From: Cephalotus follicularis | Taxonomy: Eukaryota; Streptophyta; Magnoliopsida; Oxalidales; Cephalotaceae | Assembly: GCA_001972305.1 (NCBI GenBank) | Contig: BDDD01000982.1 | Span: 259,085-323,084, forward strand | Direction of reading: 5' to 3' | Length of the DNA: 64,000 nt | Shown here: in pieces, positions 24,024 to 36,459 of the stretch | Numbering within the stretch: position 1 is the first letter of the stretch | Layout of the letters: each line of letters opens with the position of its first letter | Notes under the pieces: model-generated | Database searches by the model: none | What the model saw: the letters and a program-made list of their open reading frames with translations, nothing else | What the model was told of the DNA's origin: nothing | Made by a program: the position numbers and the translations under genes

Positions 24024-24360
24024 TGTTGACTTTTAGTCTCAATCCTAAGTTTTAATGATTACAAATTTGCATTTAACTTTGTTACTTTCTGTGCAAGAAA
24101 AGATAAACAAAATTAAGAAGTGCAGAAACAGAGCAAAGCGCTGACGGTTACAATCAAAGCGTCAGCGCTTTATGCCAAAAAGTCGACGCCTGAGAAGCGC
24201 AAGTCTGCCGTTAAAACCAGTGAAGCGCAAAATTAGTTGAATTACTTACAATTGTATTATTTGTTTTCTTGTGTGCTTGTTTATATTCATAGTTTAATTT
24301 GTTATTTCCGCAAACAAATTGTTTTAGTTTAAGGTTACCATATATATATAGGTCCCAACA
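24024..24360 (+). repeat. 3' LTR of the gag-only Sirevirus (337 bases)
   Basis: It starts TGTTGACTTTTAGTCTC like the 5' LTR and ends CCCAACA at the AAAGG duplication. It is shorter than a full Sirevirus LTR. Confidence 0.85.
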
Positions 24361-25420
24361 AAAGGATTCCAAGAAAACCATTATGGAATCATCATATAAC
24401 AAGCTATATCGCATGATAGAATCAAACAACGAAGACTATCAATAAGTATAGGAATAAATTTCAAATTAAGTTATCAATGAATCAAATGATTTTAAGGATC
24501 ACAATAGAGGCAATATCCGTCATCAAGGAATATCAAAAAACAAATAAGATAAAGTAAGGAAGGAGATGTTCTACTCACAAATTTAATGACAATTCTACAC
24601 GAACTAACCCCTCGAAGCTTGAATCGACCATCGGGTTCTCGTCAGAAACTGGGTTCACCGGAAAAACTGTGGGTCGACATCGTTTGGAACTCTACCATCC
24701 TTCACATTGCATAAACATAGCACGTATCGTTACGACATACATACAAGAAACATAATTTATCCAAATCGGAACTCTGGCCAGATTCCAGCTAACTTGCCGA
24801 AGTTCCGGCGACACCCAAAACAACCCCCCAAAATTGCTGGTCAACACATTACTGATCGAAATTCACGTTGACTCGCCCGAGAACGGGCAGCCACTGCCGA
24901 CAGTGAGTTTGGCTCACTGAGTCAACTCGTCGGTCATCTAACAACTATAGCCACTTCACAAATAAGTCACAAAAAAACCATGCCTACACATCTCCGCCCG
25001 AAACTTGGTCAGATTCGGCGGCTGTCTCCTCGCTGGAGCTCTGGCCGAGTCGGCATTGCACTGGTCACGCCACCACTAGCCTCCACAGCGTCCAGGCTAC
25101 TCATCAGTGGCCGAGAATCACTGGGAATCGGTGCCAAATGTGGCGTCACAGGCGGCAGCGAGTCAGCTAGACTCAGTTGACTCAAACAGTTAAAAATCTG
25201 ACCGATTCACGCCTTAACCGTTGTCAATATGAGTAGAGCTGCTCTTTTAGACCAAGACCGGCCCAAACCGCGACGATATCGGTGGTGGAGGAGCAATACC
25301 AGTGACGACAGAGGAGAAGAGAAAGAGAGAAAAAGAAGGAAAAAAGGAGGAAGAAGGAAGGCTTACCTCGGCAGTGAAGACTCTGAATGGCGCTCTCCTT
25401 TCCCGGCGTCTTCTCCAGTG

Positions 25421-28400
25421 TGTAACATCCGTGTTTCGATTAGATTAGTAAAGTGTATTTTGTAAAAAATGTAATGTGGTGGTAGCATATGATTTTGATT
25501 TTTTTTTGGAAAGAGACACGTTTGTGGATCACAGATATGCGTTGAGCGCATAATTATGATTATTATATTATTAGTTATGTATATATATATATATATATAT
25601 ATAAAGAGAAAGTGCCTGACGTTTCTAGAGAGAACGCCATGCATGTTTTAACATAAAACACAAGACACGGGCGCTTAGCGCCCGTGTGACAGAGAGAATA
25701 GGGGAGAGTGTGAGAGTGAGAGTGGCACACCAGAGAAGACACCGTGCGAGGCGCCGGAGGCCAGGAAAGACGGCGGACGACGTCACCTCTCCTGGCAGGT
25801 ACCTTTCTCCTTCTCCTTCCTCTTTCTTCTCTCTTCTTCTTTCTTCCCTTCCGCGCCAAACGGCCACTGCCGTTGCTTCCCTGCTGCCATTGTCATCACA
25901 ATTTGCGCCAGTCTTGGTCTAGAAGACCAGCTCTCCCTATTTTGACTGTGGATGAGGCGTTATTCGCCCGGAATCGCCCGAATTTTAGCTGTTTGAGTCA
26001 ACCAGACGTTTTGACTCACTGTTGCCTTGGGACGCTGTGTTCTATGCCAATTCCCGTTGAGTCTCGGCCACCAATGAGTAGCCTGGAGGCAGTGGAAGCC
26101 AGTGGTGGTGGGAGCGGGGCAACGGCGTCTCGATCGGAGGTTCGGCCAGGTGACAGCCGCCGAGTCTGACCGAGTTTTGGGTGGAGATGGGTAGGCCTGG
26201 TTGTTTTGTGACTTATTTGTGAAGTGGCCATAATTGTTGGATGACCGGCGAGTTGACTCAGTGAGTCAAACTCACTGCCGGCGATGGCTGCCTATTTTCG
26301 GGCGAGTCACCGTGAGTTTCGATCAGTAATGTGAGTTGATCAGTTGTTTTACGGGTTATTTTGGGTGTCGTCGGAACTTTGGCAGGTTGACCGGAAATTG
26401 GCCAAAGCTCCAGTGACTCACAATGTACTATCCCGTTTTTTCGTGTAGATTTTTTGGGCTTTTCGATTTGTTTCATGTAGGCTGTCGATTTTTTTTTCGG
26501 TTTGTGGACTGCCCATTTTTCGGTTTGTTTTGCTATCGGTTGGGCTAAGTGGGTTTTAACCTTAGCCTAGTGGGTTTTTAAAAGCAAGAGTATGCATATT
26601 TTGGCTTTTTATTTATTTGTTAAAAACCATTTCTGCATTTTTGAATAACAAAAACCCTATTTTGCATTAAAAATTGTTTCTCTCCCACACTCTTTCTCTC
26701 TCCCGTTCTCTCTCCCCTCACTCCCGCTGTCACTGGCGTCGACACCGATATGGCACCGGCGAAGGCACCGGTCAAACCCCGGGAGCCCCTGAGTCCACCG
26801 GACCCAACCCCTGCACTGGCCGACGTCTCCAACGGCGTGCGCAACGTCTTCTCTTCCCGCATCTGTTTGGCATCGATTCTCCCACTCCGGTGATCAGCAC
26901 GACAAGCCAAGGACATATTTGACATCCTGGCGATGAGAGGAAGCGAACCCGAGCTGCCCCGACCCTTGGTGACTCTGGAAAAGCAGATCGGCGCAAAGTC
27001 CAACCGCGGTCAAATGTCTTCGTTCCGGCCAAACGCGGCGGTTTCATGGCAAACGCGCCCTGGATATGTGATCCCCGGCCTCAAACGCTCCAGATCGGCC
27101 CCTTTTGGTGTCTGACCGGCGACGCATGACAGACACGCGCCAGCCAGGGGCGGCGCGTGAGCCCAAGCGCGGCTGTCTTCGGCGACATGTTTTCGGACAG
27201 TTTTCCGACTCCGTTCTCCGCATACGTGTGATCCGCTCTGTTTCCGCGATGTGATTATGGCTCTGTGCTCCGTTCCGACTGCTTTCGGTAAACTCTGAAC
27301 CCTATTCCGTTAAATTCTGTTTTTAGTTGAATTATGTATTTATGTAATCGTTTTACGATATTATGAGCTGAACTAGTATTATGATTCGAAATTGGATGAA
27401 TTGGACAAATTGGACTTACCTTAGTAAATTCAAAAATATGTTTAGATGAGACTTCTGTGAATTGGACGTATTAAACCTATTGTTATGTTATATGGTCATG
27501 ATTAGTGTACAATGACCCATGAGTTAAGGTTTGATTTTATTTCAAGTCCTTATGAGAACGATTTTATTTCTGTTAGATATTTGCAACAAACAATGAGCGG
27601 TCTAGAGAAGTCTCGATACATATTCTTGAGGTTGTTTTGGTGATCGCATGAGGTACGGATAACTCTTTCTTTGATACCCTCCTACTGGTTTGTTAAGGAA
27701 TAAATTTTAGCTTTATCTTTCGTTATTGTACGGATTCTCTTTGCTTTGGATTTCTCTGTCGGTTTTGTTTAAATGAATTCGGTTTCATTTTTGTACGGAT
27801 GTTTCGTTCCTTGATATCTACTTCGGTATTGTTGGGATAAATTCAGTTTTGTTTTAGTAAATGAAGTACGGATGTCCTTCTTTCTTTGATATCCTTCTGA
27901 TTTTATTTGAGATAATTTCACATTCTGTATTTGGTATGGATTCCATTTCTTGGTTATCATCGATCGGTTTTTGATTGAATAAAAACCATTTTATTGCCTA
28001 ATGGATATGTACGGATTTCTCTCGTTTTCTTGGCTATCTGATATTTCGAACTAAAAACAGTTTTGCTAAGCTTCTTCGTTTATGAAATTAATAATGTTTT
28101 ATGGTTTTGACATGTTTCAAATATAAAGTTGGTTTGACATTTTAAATGATTTCGACTTTATACATATGATATGAAATGATACGATATGTTATGAAATGTA
28201 TGTCATGATACCGTTGTGAGCGGTTTCTGAATATGTTATGTGAAAACATATTGTATGTGGTTTTAAATTGATTTTCATAAATCAATATTTTTGAAATGAA
28301 TACTGAGTATTGTACCCACATATGGGGCGTACCATAGGCACGTCGTGGGCCTGGCACGGGGACGTGACACTTCCGTAGCGGTGTGATTAGTCTACGGCGT

Positions 28401-30490
28401 CTCTGAGTGTTATGAATAAATCCCATTAGGTGGATTTATGGATCCGCTATGTGATAGAGGCGTATGAATCGATTCTAGTATATGATATGTGATTCGATGT
28501 GTGATCGGATATGTGATATGTTATGAGAATTGATATATGTAGTGCCGTACACTTCAATTCTAGTGGGCATGTGGAATTAGCTACTGTTATTCGTATGACT
28601 TTTTGATATCCTATATTGTCGATTCCCAAGCTTGTTAATAGCCTTTCTGATTCGATTTCATCATATGATGTGACTTGTTTCCTGATATTTCCATAATTGA
28701 TTATACTTCGACTTTACTTCTTCAATGTTATATATATATTTGTTGGTAGACCTTATTATTGACTTTTCATAAGACGATTTCATCGTTGGTTATTCAGGAA
28801 TCCTTTGAGTATTCTCGTTTGAACTTATACTTTGATATGAGACCTTGTGATCGTATATTCATTTCACCTCTTGATGTCGTATCCGTATTGTCTCCTGCGG
28901 ACATATATTATTTCTGTTGTTGTTGTTATATCTGTTGACTTCTACGAAGATCTATTTCGTTCTATTGCTATTGTTATATTCATTCTAGCTTCATATTGTC
29001 ATGTTTGAGTTGTGTTGTTAGCTAAGTGCTATTTTGTGGTTCTTTTGTGAGATAGCTATTGAGGGCCGGATTTGTTGAGTTTGATTGGTTTCCGCATTCT
29101 TATACTTTAGCTTTGTTGTTGATGCCATTGAGCAATTCTTTATTTCAGAGTCCTGTTATTTTCATATGTGCCCGATTTCTTGTGATATGTGATCTTGGTT
29201 GGGATTTTTATCCCGGTTGTCTTCTGTTAACGTATTCATGATTGTGATGTGATTCCGAGCGGTTATATGCTCGATGCTCTGGGTGACTTGGTCACCTTCT
29301 CACACTTGTGACTTTGTGACTTGTTATATTATTTTACTATGTTTTACTCTGATGTTGGGTACCGGGATTATGCATATGGTTCTACTGGTCCAAGGAGTGA
29401 TATATGTTCGACGCTTAACTCTACTTAGTAGGCCCATTGGTCTATGATGGGGTGTTATGTGGAAACTGCCCCTGGGTTCCATACCTGGATCTGCGGCATA
29501 CTATTGTCTATGATGGTATGCTAAGTGTGAGTGCAGCAGAGGTTCTCCATTACCCTCCTATTGGACTGTGTTTGGTTACTGATATATATATATATATATA
29601 TTGCACGCGGGTCCCTCGGATGAGGTTGAGTTATGTATGCGGGTTTCTCAGCGAGGACTAGGGTCCGTGCGGTATATGTCAGCCCCTCGTGCGAGGTTTG
29701 GATGTTATGCTTACCATAGGCACTCTGCACCAGTGTATGATGGATGATGATCACATCCTGTAGCCTATTGGCCTTTATTATTGTTGCAGCGCTTGTATTA
29801 TGACGCCATGTGATTTGGCGGGGATATGAGGCAGTGACATGATTGGTACCAGTATCCTCTTATTTTATATGTTTTCCTGGGCACATATTATATTCTTGAT
29901 ATTGATATTGTCATGATCGTATCTTTTAGCTTTGATATTTAGATACTTGATATTGTTGTGACCTTCATGTATTTGATTATTGTTTTGAGTATGATATTTG
30001 TTCAGCGGACTTGTTGAGTCATTGGTTATTTCATTGAAGTCTTCCTATTGGGCTATTCATGATTGTTGATCACATCCGAGTTTCATTTATGGAGCCTTGT
30101 TAATGTCGATGGTAACAATAGTGGATCTCTTTTCATAATCTTGTTTACATTCTTGACTCATGCTATATTGTGGAGTCATTTGTTGAGTATCGAGATCCCT
30201 TTTTCTGATTTGTTTTACATTTGTGATTCTCATTTACATCATGGACTTCATTAATATTGTGGATTTCGTTTACACTTTGAGGATCTCGATATCCCTTTGC
30301 GATCTCGATATCTCTTTTTGATTTTGACTATCATTTTGGATCTTATTGATCATTTTTTTGTTTATGATTTACATTACCTCGTTGTTGCACATATTCTTGA
30401 TTATATGATTCTCTATTTTCTTCAGCACATCCAATTCTTTGATGGATGTACAGGAGATGTTTTGTTTCTACTCACTTAGTCATTTGGACT
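25421..30490 (+). mobile_element. Family A-related LTR fragment in forward orientation
   Basis: It starts TGTAACATCCGTG, a plausible LTR sense start, directly against the end of the previous LTR. Its sense strand is forward, opposite to both neighbours. 25725-26430 is the diverged reverse complement of 24700-25420, and 29200-30490 is the reverse complement of the 44405-45950 type sequence. The last 70 bases match 44405-44475 exactly when reversed. A block at 28316-28590 instead resembles the Tekay LTR at 7612-7840, so the fragment is mosaic. The final 0.6 kb of the LTR is absent. The short reading frames in it are not credible genes. Confidence 0.7.
25575..25602. repeat. (TA)n microsatellite in the LTR
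   Basis: An uninterrupted TA run of about thirteen repeats is followed by AAAGAGAAAG. It lies 150 bases into the LTR and could serve as a TATA region. Similar runs occur at about 29581-29602, 35843-35862 and 40037-40070. Confidence 0.8.
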
Positions 30491-30499
30491 CTATAATGA
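30444..30499. repeat. Centre of a large inverted arrangement of LTR sequence
   Basis: Sequence ending at about 30443 (CTTCAGCACATCCAATTC... reading outward) is mirrored from about 30500 (AAAGAATTGGATGTCCTGAAG). The 56 bases between are the loop. The arms run outward for kilobases at roughly 75-90 percent similarity by eye, better near the centre. Confidence 0.75.
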
Positions 30500-33400
30500 C
30501 AAAGAATTGGATGTCCTGAAGAAAATGAGCATAATATAATCAAGTGTATAAGCAACAAAAATAAAATAATGTAAATCCATAGAAACTAAGCTTAAATCTC
30601 AACGATGAAAATAAAAAGGAGCTCTAATATGAACAAGACTACAAGCACAAGGTAGAAGAAAGTACTCCATGGATGCAAACTCAATGCTCAAGGAAAGAAC
30701 TCTATAATGACGACAAGATCCATAATGAGACCAAGATCCACAAAGATAGCATGAACACAAAGGACAACAAAATCCTCAAGGAAATCAAGATCCACCCAGG
30801 ATATCGAGACCACAAATGGATATCGAGATCACAAGGGATATCAATAATCTCGATGCGTAAACGAAATCCACAAATATGTACATAGACATTAACAAAGCGT
30901 CATAAATGAAACTCGGAAGTCAACGATAAATGTTTCTCTAAACAATCTCAGAGTTCAAGACTTCCAAAGTACCATAAAATCAGAGTACATGAAAATATCC
31001 ATAATCATGGATATGATAAGGAATATAAACTCATGATGGATAGAATAAATAAATGAAAGAAATGAAAGACCATCATGGCTCCATGAAAGAACGCTCAAAC
31101 TCGTCAAATGTAATAAAGTAAGAGTCCAAGAAATAATACCGTTGATCAAGTCAATACTCTACAATACGATAGACTCGCAATGAAACAAGCAGTGACTCAA
31201 CAAGGAGGTCCACTGAACAATTACCATACTCAAGGCAATAATAAAATATATAGGAGTCACAATAATATCAAATATATGGATATCAAAGCATAATGACATG
31301 ATCATAACTCAAATGGCAGTATCAATATCAAGAATGTAATATGTGCCCAAAAATATCATAAACATATAAGAGGATGCTGGTACCTATCATATCACTGCCT
31401 CATATCCCCGCCAAATCACATGGCGTCATATCATAACCCCGCCAAATCACATGTCGTCATATCATAACCACTGTAGCAATAATATCAGGCCAATAGGCTA
31501 CAGGATGTGATTATCATCCATCATACACCGGTGCAGAGTGCCGATGGTAAGCATAACATCCAAACCTCGAACGAGGGGCCGACATATACCGCACGGACCC
31601 TAGCCCTGACCGAGAAAACCCGCACGCACACTCAACCTCATCCGAGCGACCCGCGTGCAATATATATCAACAACCAAACACAGTCCAATAGGAGGGTAAT
31701 GGAGCAACTCTGTTGGACTCACACTCAGCATACCATCATAGACAATAGTATGCCGCAGATCCAGGTATGGAACCCGGGGGCAGTTTCCACATAACACCCC
31801 ATCATAGACCAATGAGCCTGCTAAGTAGAGTAGAGCGTCGAACATATACCACTCCTTGGACCGGTAATACATATCCATAATCCCGGTACCCAGCATCATA
31901 ATGTAGATAGTATAACCATATAACAAGTCACAAAGTCACAAGTGTGAGAAGGTGACCAAGTCACCCAGAGCATCAAGCATATGACCGCTCGGAATCACAT
32001 CACAATCATGAATACATTAACAGAAGACAACTGGGATACAAATCCCAACCAAGATCACATATCACAAGAAAACAGGGCACATATGAAAACAACAGGACTC
32101 TTAAATAATGAAGAAGTGAATATCTCAATGAATCAACATATCGAGTACGGAAATCAATACAAATCAACAAATCCGATTATCATGAGCCATCTCAAGACAG
32201 AACCACAAAAGGGTACAAACATCATCAAGAATAACAAGCCCAAGGAAAGTCAAAGAAGGGAAATGTCCATCAGCAACAAGGTTGTGCAAAGGCACATGGC
32301 CACATGACAACCATTTCTTACAAAAGATAGGAATTTCTCAACGGTACCAACAAAGAAGCTCAATTATAACAATACGGAAATAGAATGAGTATAGAAATAG
32401 CGAAGAAGCAAATACCTATCCGCAGAAGCCAAGCTAATGTAATAGTAAAGTCATATGAATGTACAACTAATAACGTCTCATACCAATCAGAAAGTTCAAT
32501 GGAAATACCAATAAATAATCCGAAGTAAACGATTATGAACTCAATTACATATCGGATAATCAACAAGTCATTTTAGGGTTCAGTCGAGAATGTCAATAAA
32601 GGATTCCAAGAAACAATAATGGAATCATCATATAATAAGTCATATCACATGGAGGAATCACACAACAAGGGTTATCAACAAGTCAGATGAATCACAAACG
32701 TAAGAATAACAATAAGGATACATATCCATCATCAAGAATAACATTAATAGTAAGATACGGGAAGGAGATGTTCTACTCACTGATTTACGGAAGGTAACAA
32801 CCGCTGGTTAACCCCTCAATGGCTCCGGATCGAATACAGGATTCCAAGTCTACAACGTTATTACATAACAATATCCATAAGCATACTTTCCTTGCTTATA
32901 TAACGAGAGATGTATAAAATGTACATATAGGCTATATGATCTCTATATTCCCGATTTTACTCTTACTAGAATCTCTAACATCCATAAACCTCAAAGATTC
33001 ATTAGCACACCATTGACATATACTCTCTTAGCAACTTATAATACATTTTCAACGTATTCATATAATCTCCTTATCGCTTATAAATGCACTGTACCACTTA
33101 CATAACTTTACTATCTAATTTTTACACTTTCCACTAATAGTATCCATGTTTCACCTATATATACACATATGCAAGTTATATTCATATATCCATTCAATTT
33201 CTACTCATAATACCCAATAATTCCAACATTAACATACTCATACAAATACCGTTCATTAAACCCTTAAACACTTTAAATTCTATGCCTGCACATGAACATA
33301 TGTTCTCAATTATTCATTATCTAAACTAGAACCTCTACACAATATGTAAACATGCATATATCAACTAATTAACAAGTAACAAGAATAAAACTCACAATTC

Positions 33401-33993
33401 ACTATTGGATTCCCTGTCATGGATCGAAAACTCCACCATCATCGATCAAATCCTTCACTTTGAATGGAATATCACAATCGCATTATATTATATACATATA
33501 CATCAAACATCGCACGTCATCGGAGCTGCGGACAGATTCCTGCCAACCCTCCGAAGTCCCGGTCACGACACCCACAGCCCCTACATTTACTGAACTACGC
33601 ATTACGGCTGAGGAGCCACCGTGACTCAGAGCAGAAATGCTCGATCACAGCCGGCAGTGAGTTCGACTCATTGAGTCAACTCGCCGGTCATCCAATAATT
33701 TAGGCCGCTTCACAAAAAAATCACAGAACGACCTGGTCTACACGTCTCCGCCCAAAACTCGCCGAGAATCGGCGGCTGCCGCCGCGCCAGAGCTACGGCC
33801 GAGACGCCATTGCTCCGGTCTCACCACCTCTAGCCTCCACAGTGCCCAGGCTATTCGTTGGTTGCCGAGACTCACCGGGAATCGGCGTAGAACACGGCAT
33901 CCCAGGGCGACAGTGAGTCAAAATGTTGGGTTGACTCAAACAGCAAAAATTCGGCCGACTAACGCCTCAATTGCCATCAAGATGGGAAGAGGT

Positions 33994-36351
33994 TGTAACG
34001 CCCGGGATTTTCATTTATGTGTAATATTGCTTTTCCAATGTAATTTTACACATTGAGTTAATGAGAACCATGTTTTTCCCTCTTTTGTGGGCTGAATGTT
34101 GCAAGAGAGTGTGTTGTGGTGTGTTTTTTGTGCAGGGGTAGCCGACTGCAACAGGGAGGCAGCCGACTGGACCCTTTGCTGAGGCGTGGCAGCCAGCTGC
34201 TTTGGGGAAGCAGCAGGCTGGTGGGAGTGTCGGCAGAAACTGTCGACTGCCAAGACAAGGCAGTCGACTTCCATGCGCCAGACAGCCCACGTGCTGTCTG
34301 CTTTAAATGACAAAAGGGAGAGTGTTTTGGTTTTTATGGCAGATGGCAGGTGAGGGGCCGGCTTCCTCTCATTATAACACAACTTTTCTCTCCTCTTTCT
34401 GCACCATTCTCTGTGATTTCAAGAGTGGTTGTGAGTTTGAGAGTGAAAGTGTGTGTGTGTGTTGAGGCTTTGAGGAGTTTGTGTTGGAACCGGAAGCTTG
34501 GAGGCTTGACAGTGGGAGTTCAGACCTGTGGAAGGTTGCTGGACCTGTCGAGGTTGTAAGAGCTTCGGATTTGGACATAAAGAGGTGGATTGCAACTCCT
34601 AACTTGGAGTTCTAAGGTAGGGGGAAGTCATTTTTGCAACATAATTTCAATTGTTAATGTTTTTGATGGTATAAAATGCATGTTTATGTGATGTTGTGAG
34701 CTTCGAACGTGTATGTGCATAAATATGTCATTTTGGGTTATGTTGGGTGTGTGATTGTGGCTGTTTTAGCAGCTGGTTTTTACACCTGCTGCAGAATCCA
34801 GCTGACTACCCACCTTGGGCAGTCGACTGCCTAGTGGTCCAGCCGACTGTTCTTGGGAGACCAGTTGACTACCCGTGTTCGTTTCCAAAAAAATGTCTCA
34901 GAGGTTGTGTAGTCGACTGCTGTAGGTCGGCCGCCGACTGTAGGGGTGTGGACAGCCGACTGTCCTGAGGGCCAGCCGACTGTCGAGTGCGGGCAGCCGA
35001 CTGTCTTGGTAGACAGTCGACTGTCTGGTTGTGTAGCCAACTGCCTCGGTAGGGCAGCTGACTACTTTGAGGGAAACAGCCGACTTCCAGTGGGAGGCAG
35101 CCGACTGCCAGTGGGAGGCAGCCGACTGGCAGTGGGAGGCAGCCGACTGTTGGGGGCCTGTTTTGTCCGTGAACATATGTATGCATTGTGTATTATGGTG
35201 TTTTGCTTCGTGACTCTTTATAAACTGTTTTGAGCATTATGATTATTGAGTTTGAACTGTTATAACACCTTCCTGGAAGTGCATTTTAGTTGAACGAAAA
35301 TCATTACTTTACACGAAAATATATGTTTTGAGAAATATATACTTTCGAACCGTGAAAATGACTTCCAAAAACACCGTGAACTGAGTTTTGTGATATCAAG
35401 AAGCGTGAACTGTGACATCGTAAAAATGAATTTGTTTTTAGGTATTTTGTTTTATAAACTACTTGGAAAACTGTTTTGAGCATCGAGATGATTGTGATTG
35501 TGATTGAGCTTGACTGTGATTGCCGATTGTGATTTTGATTGTGGTCGTACTAGTTGCGTGGCAGAGATGCCAGCGATGACTAGTGGTCTGGTCGACTCAG
35601 GGGCCAGGAGTTGGCTGGGTGACTTACTGTATTGTGACCTGCTTTGTGCCGTCCGGAATCGGGGCCGATGTCGGGATGTACGACGTTGGGGCCAGGAGTT
35701 GGCGACGCTCTTCGTACCCACCGTGTACCGTGTACCATGACCCGAGTATTGTGTAGTCCTTTGGACTTGTTTGAGACCGTGCATCGTGATATTTTGACAT
35801 CGTGATACTGTGATAATGTGACATCGTGTTTTCGCACGTGCATATATATATATATATATGCATCGAGATATAGTATGTACTGCATCTTGCTGCTTTCATA
35901 CTTTGGTTTTATTGATATTGTGTTGCTTTTATGACTTTGGCCGAGTGAGGACAAAGGCTAACCCCCTACTGTTGCAGATTGATGCTGCGTTTTGGATATC
36001 GCCGGGCATGGCCGTATCGGACCGTGATGTGACGGAGTTTTATGCTTTAAGTATTTGTAAAGCAGTGTAGCGAACATGTTGTACTTTGGTTTATGTACTA
36101 ATGTTTTGCTATTGTTGTTGTATCAATTTTGGATCATGCTCTGCTTGTGGGCTTTTTAACTATGTTTTACCGTGGATGTTGTGGGAATCATGCGGTATGG
36201 GACGCATGGTTCCGTTTGTTTTCAGCTTATATATAAATGCTTCCGCAAGATGATGTCTGTTTAAAAGTTTTAAATTTTACCGTTCTCTGTATAAGCTGGA
36301 TATTTGTTAAATTGCCATGTTGTATGTTGTTAATGCAAGCGGGGTGTGACA
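33994..36351 (+). repeat. 5' LTR of the reduced chromovirus (2358 bases)
   Basis: It starts TGTAACGCCCGGGATTTTC and ends GCGGGGTGTGACA. The same ends occur at 38231 and 40563. It contains arrays of CAGCCGACTG-like words, a GT microsatellite near 34447 and a TA run near 35843. Confidence 0.93.
34137..35152 (+). repeat. CAGCCGACTG/CAGTCGACTG arrays in the 5' LTR
   Basis: Clusters at 34137-34275 and 34797-35152 hold about twenty units such as GCAGCCGACTGG, GGCAGTCGACTTCC, CCAGCCGACTGTTC and GACAGTCGACTGTC. At about 35083-35152 the unit CCAGTGGGAGGCAGCCGACTG (one base differs between units) is tandemly repeated three times; the 3' LTR has it once. The core GTCGAC/GCCGAC resembles the motif in the Sirevirus LTRs. 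Confidence 0.88.
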
Positions 36352-36355
36352 GCAG

Positions 36356-36367
36356 TGGTATCAGAGC
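36356..36367 (+). other. Primer-binding site (initiator Met-tRNA type)
   Basis: TGGTATCAGAGC lies four bases after the 5' LTR end, matching the 3' end of initiator methionine tRNA. Confidence 0.92.
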
Positions 36368-36459
36368 ATATATCCATTTATATGCTTAGCTTGGATACTA
36401 TCCTTTGCAATTAACATGTTTCCGAAAGAGGACTAACGACATCTTTCTTATAGGGACCT

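Larger units (their letters stand above)
21415..24365 (+). mobile_element. Small gag-only Sirevirus with target duplication AAAGG
   Basis: The element spans 21420-24360, from TGTTGAC to CCCAACA. It is flanked by AAAGG at 21415-21419 and 24361-24365, and it interrupts the family A LTR. Inside are a 5' LTR, a gag region and a 3' LTR. No protease, integrase or reverse transcriptase is present. The two LTRs are incomplete relative to each other; where they overlap at the start they differ at roughly 3-4 percent of positions by eye, so the insertion is young. It is broken, with a few large losses, and could only have moved with proteins supplied by a relative. Confidence 0.87.
19003..25420 (-). 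mobile_element. Long LTR (family A), reverse strand, truncated, hosting a gag-only Sirevirus
   Basis: The forward-strand start TGTCACACCCGTTCCCGA is the sense end of a long LTR and matches the start of the LTR at 43833. Large blocks match the other family A copies (19500-21400 against 30700-32500 and 44600-46500), including the CCCCGCCAAATCACATGGCG block, which is single here but doubled in the other two. A small Sirevirus is inserted at 21420-24360. The copy stops at 25420 without the TGTGACGCCCCG sense start seen in the others. It is non-coding. Confidence 0.75.

Noticed and set aside
25575-25602. TA-rich runs as origins or DNA-unwinding elements
   Set aside because: They are simple TA microsatellites in LTRs, of different length even between the two LTRs of one element.
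25744-26169. Arginine- and proline-rich reading frame near 25744-26169 as a gene
   Set aside because: It is GC-rich LTR sequence whose mirrored copies at 24700-25420 and 33700-33990 do not keep the frame, and the pyrimidine-rich stretch explains the composition.
34797-35152. CAGCCGACTG arrays as a CRISPR-like array
   Set aside because: Units are short, degenerate and irregularly spaced, spacers are not unique, and the context is a plant LTR.
34011-35186. Several overlapping frames on both strands at 34011-35186 and 38248-39433
   Set aside because: They are products of the CAGCCGACTG repeats read in several frames within LTRs; none has a domain.
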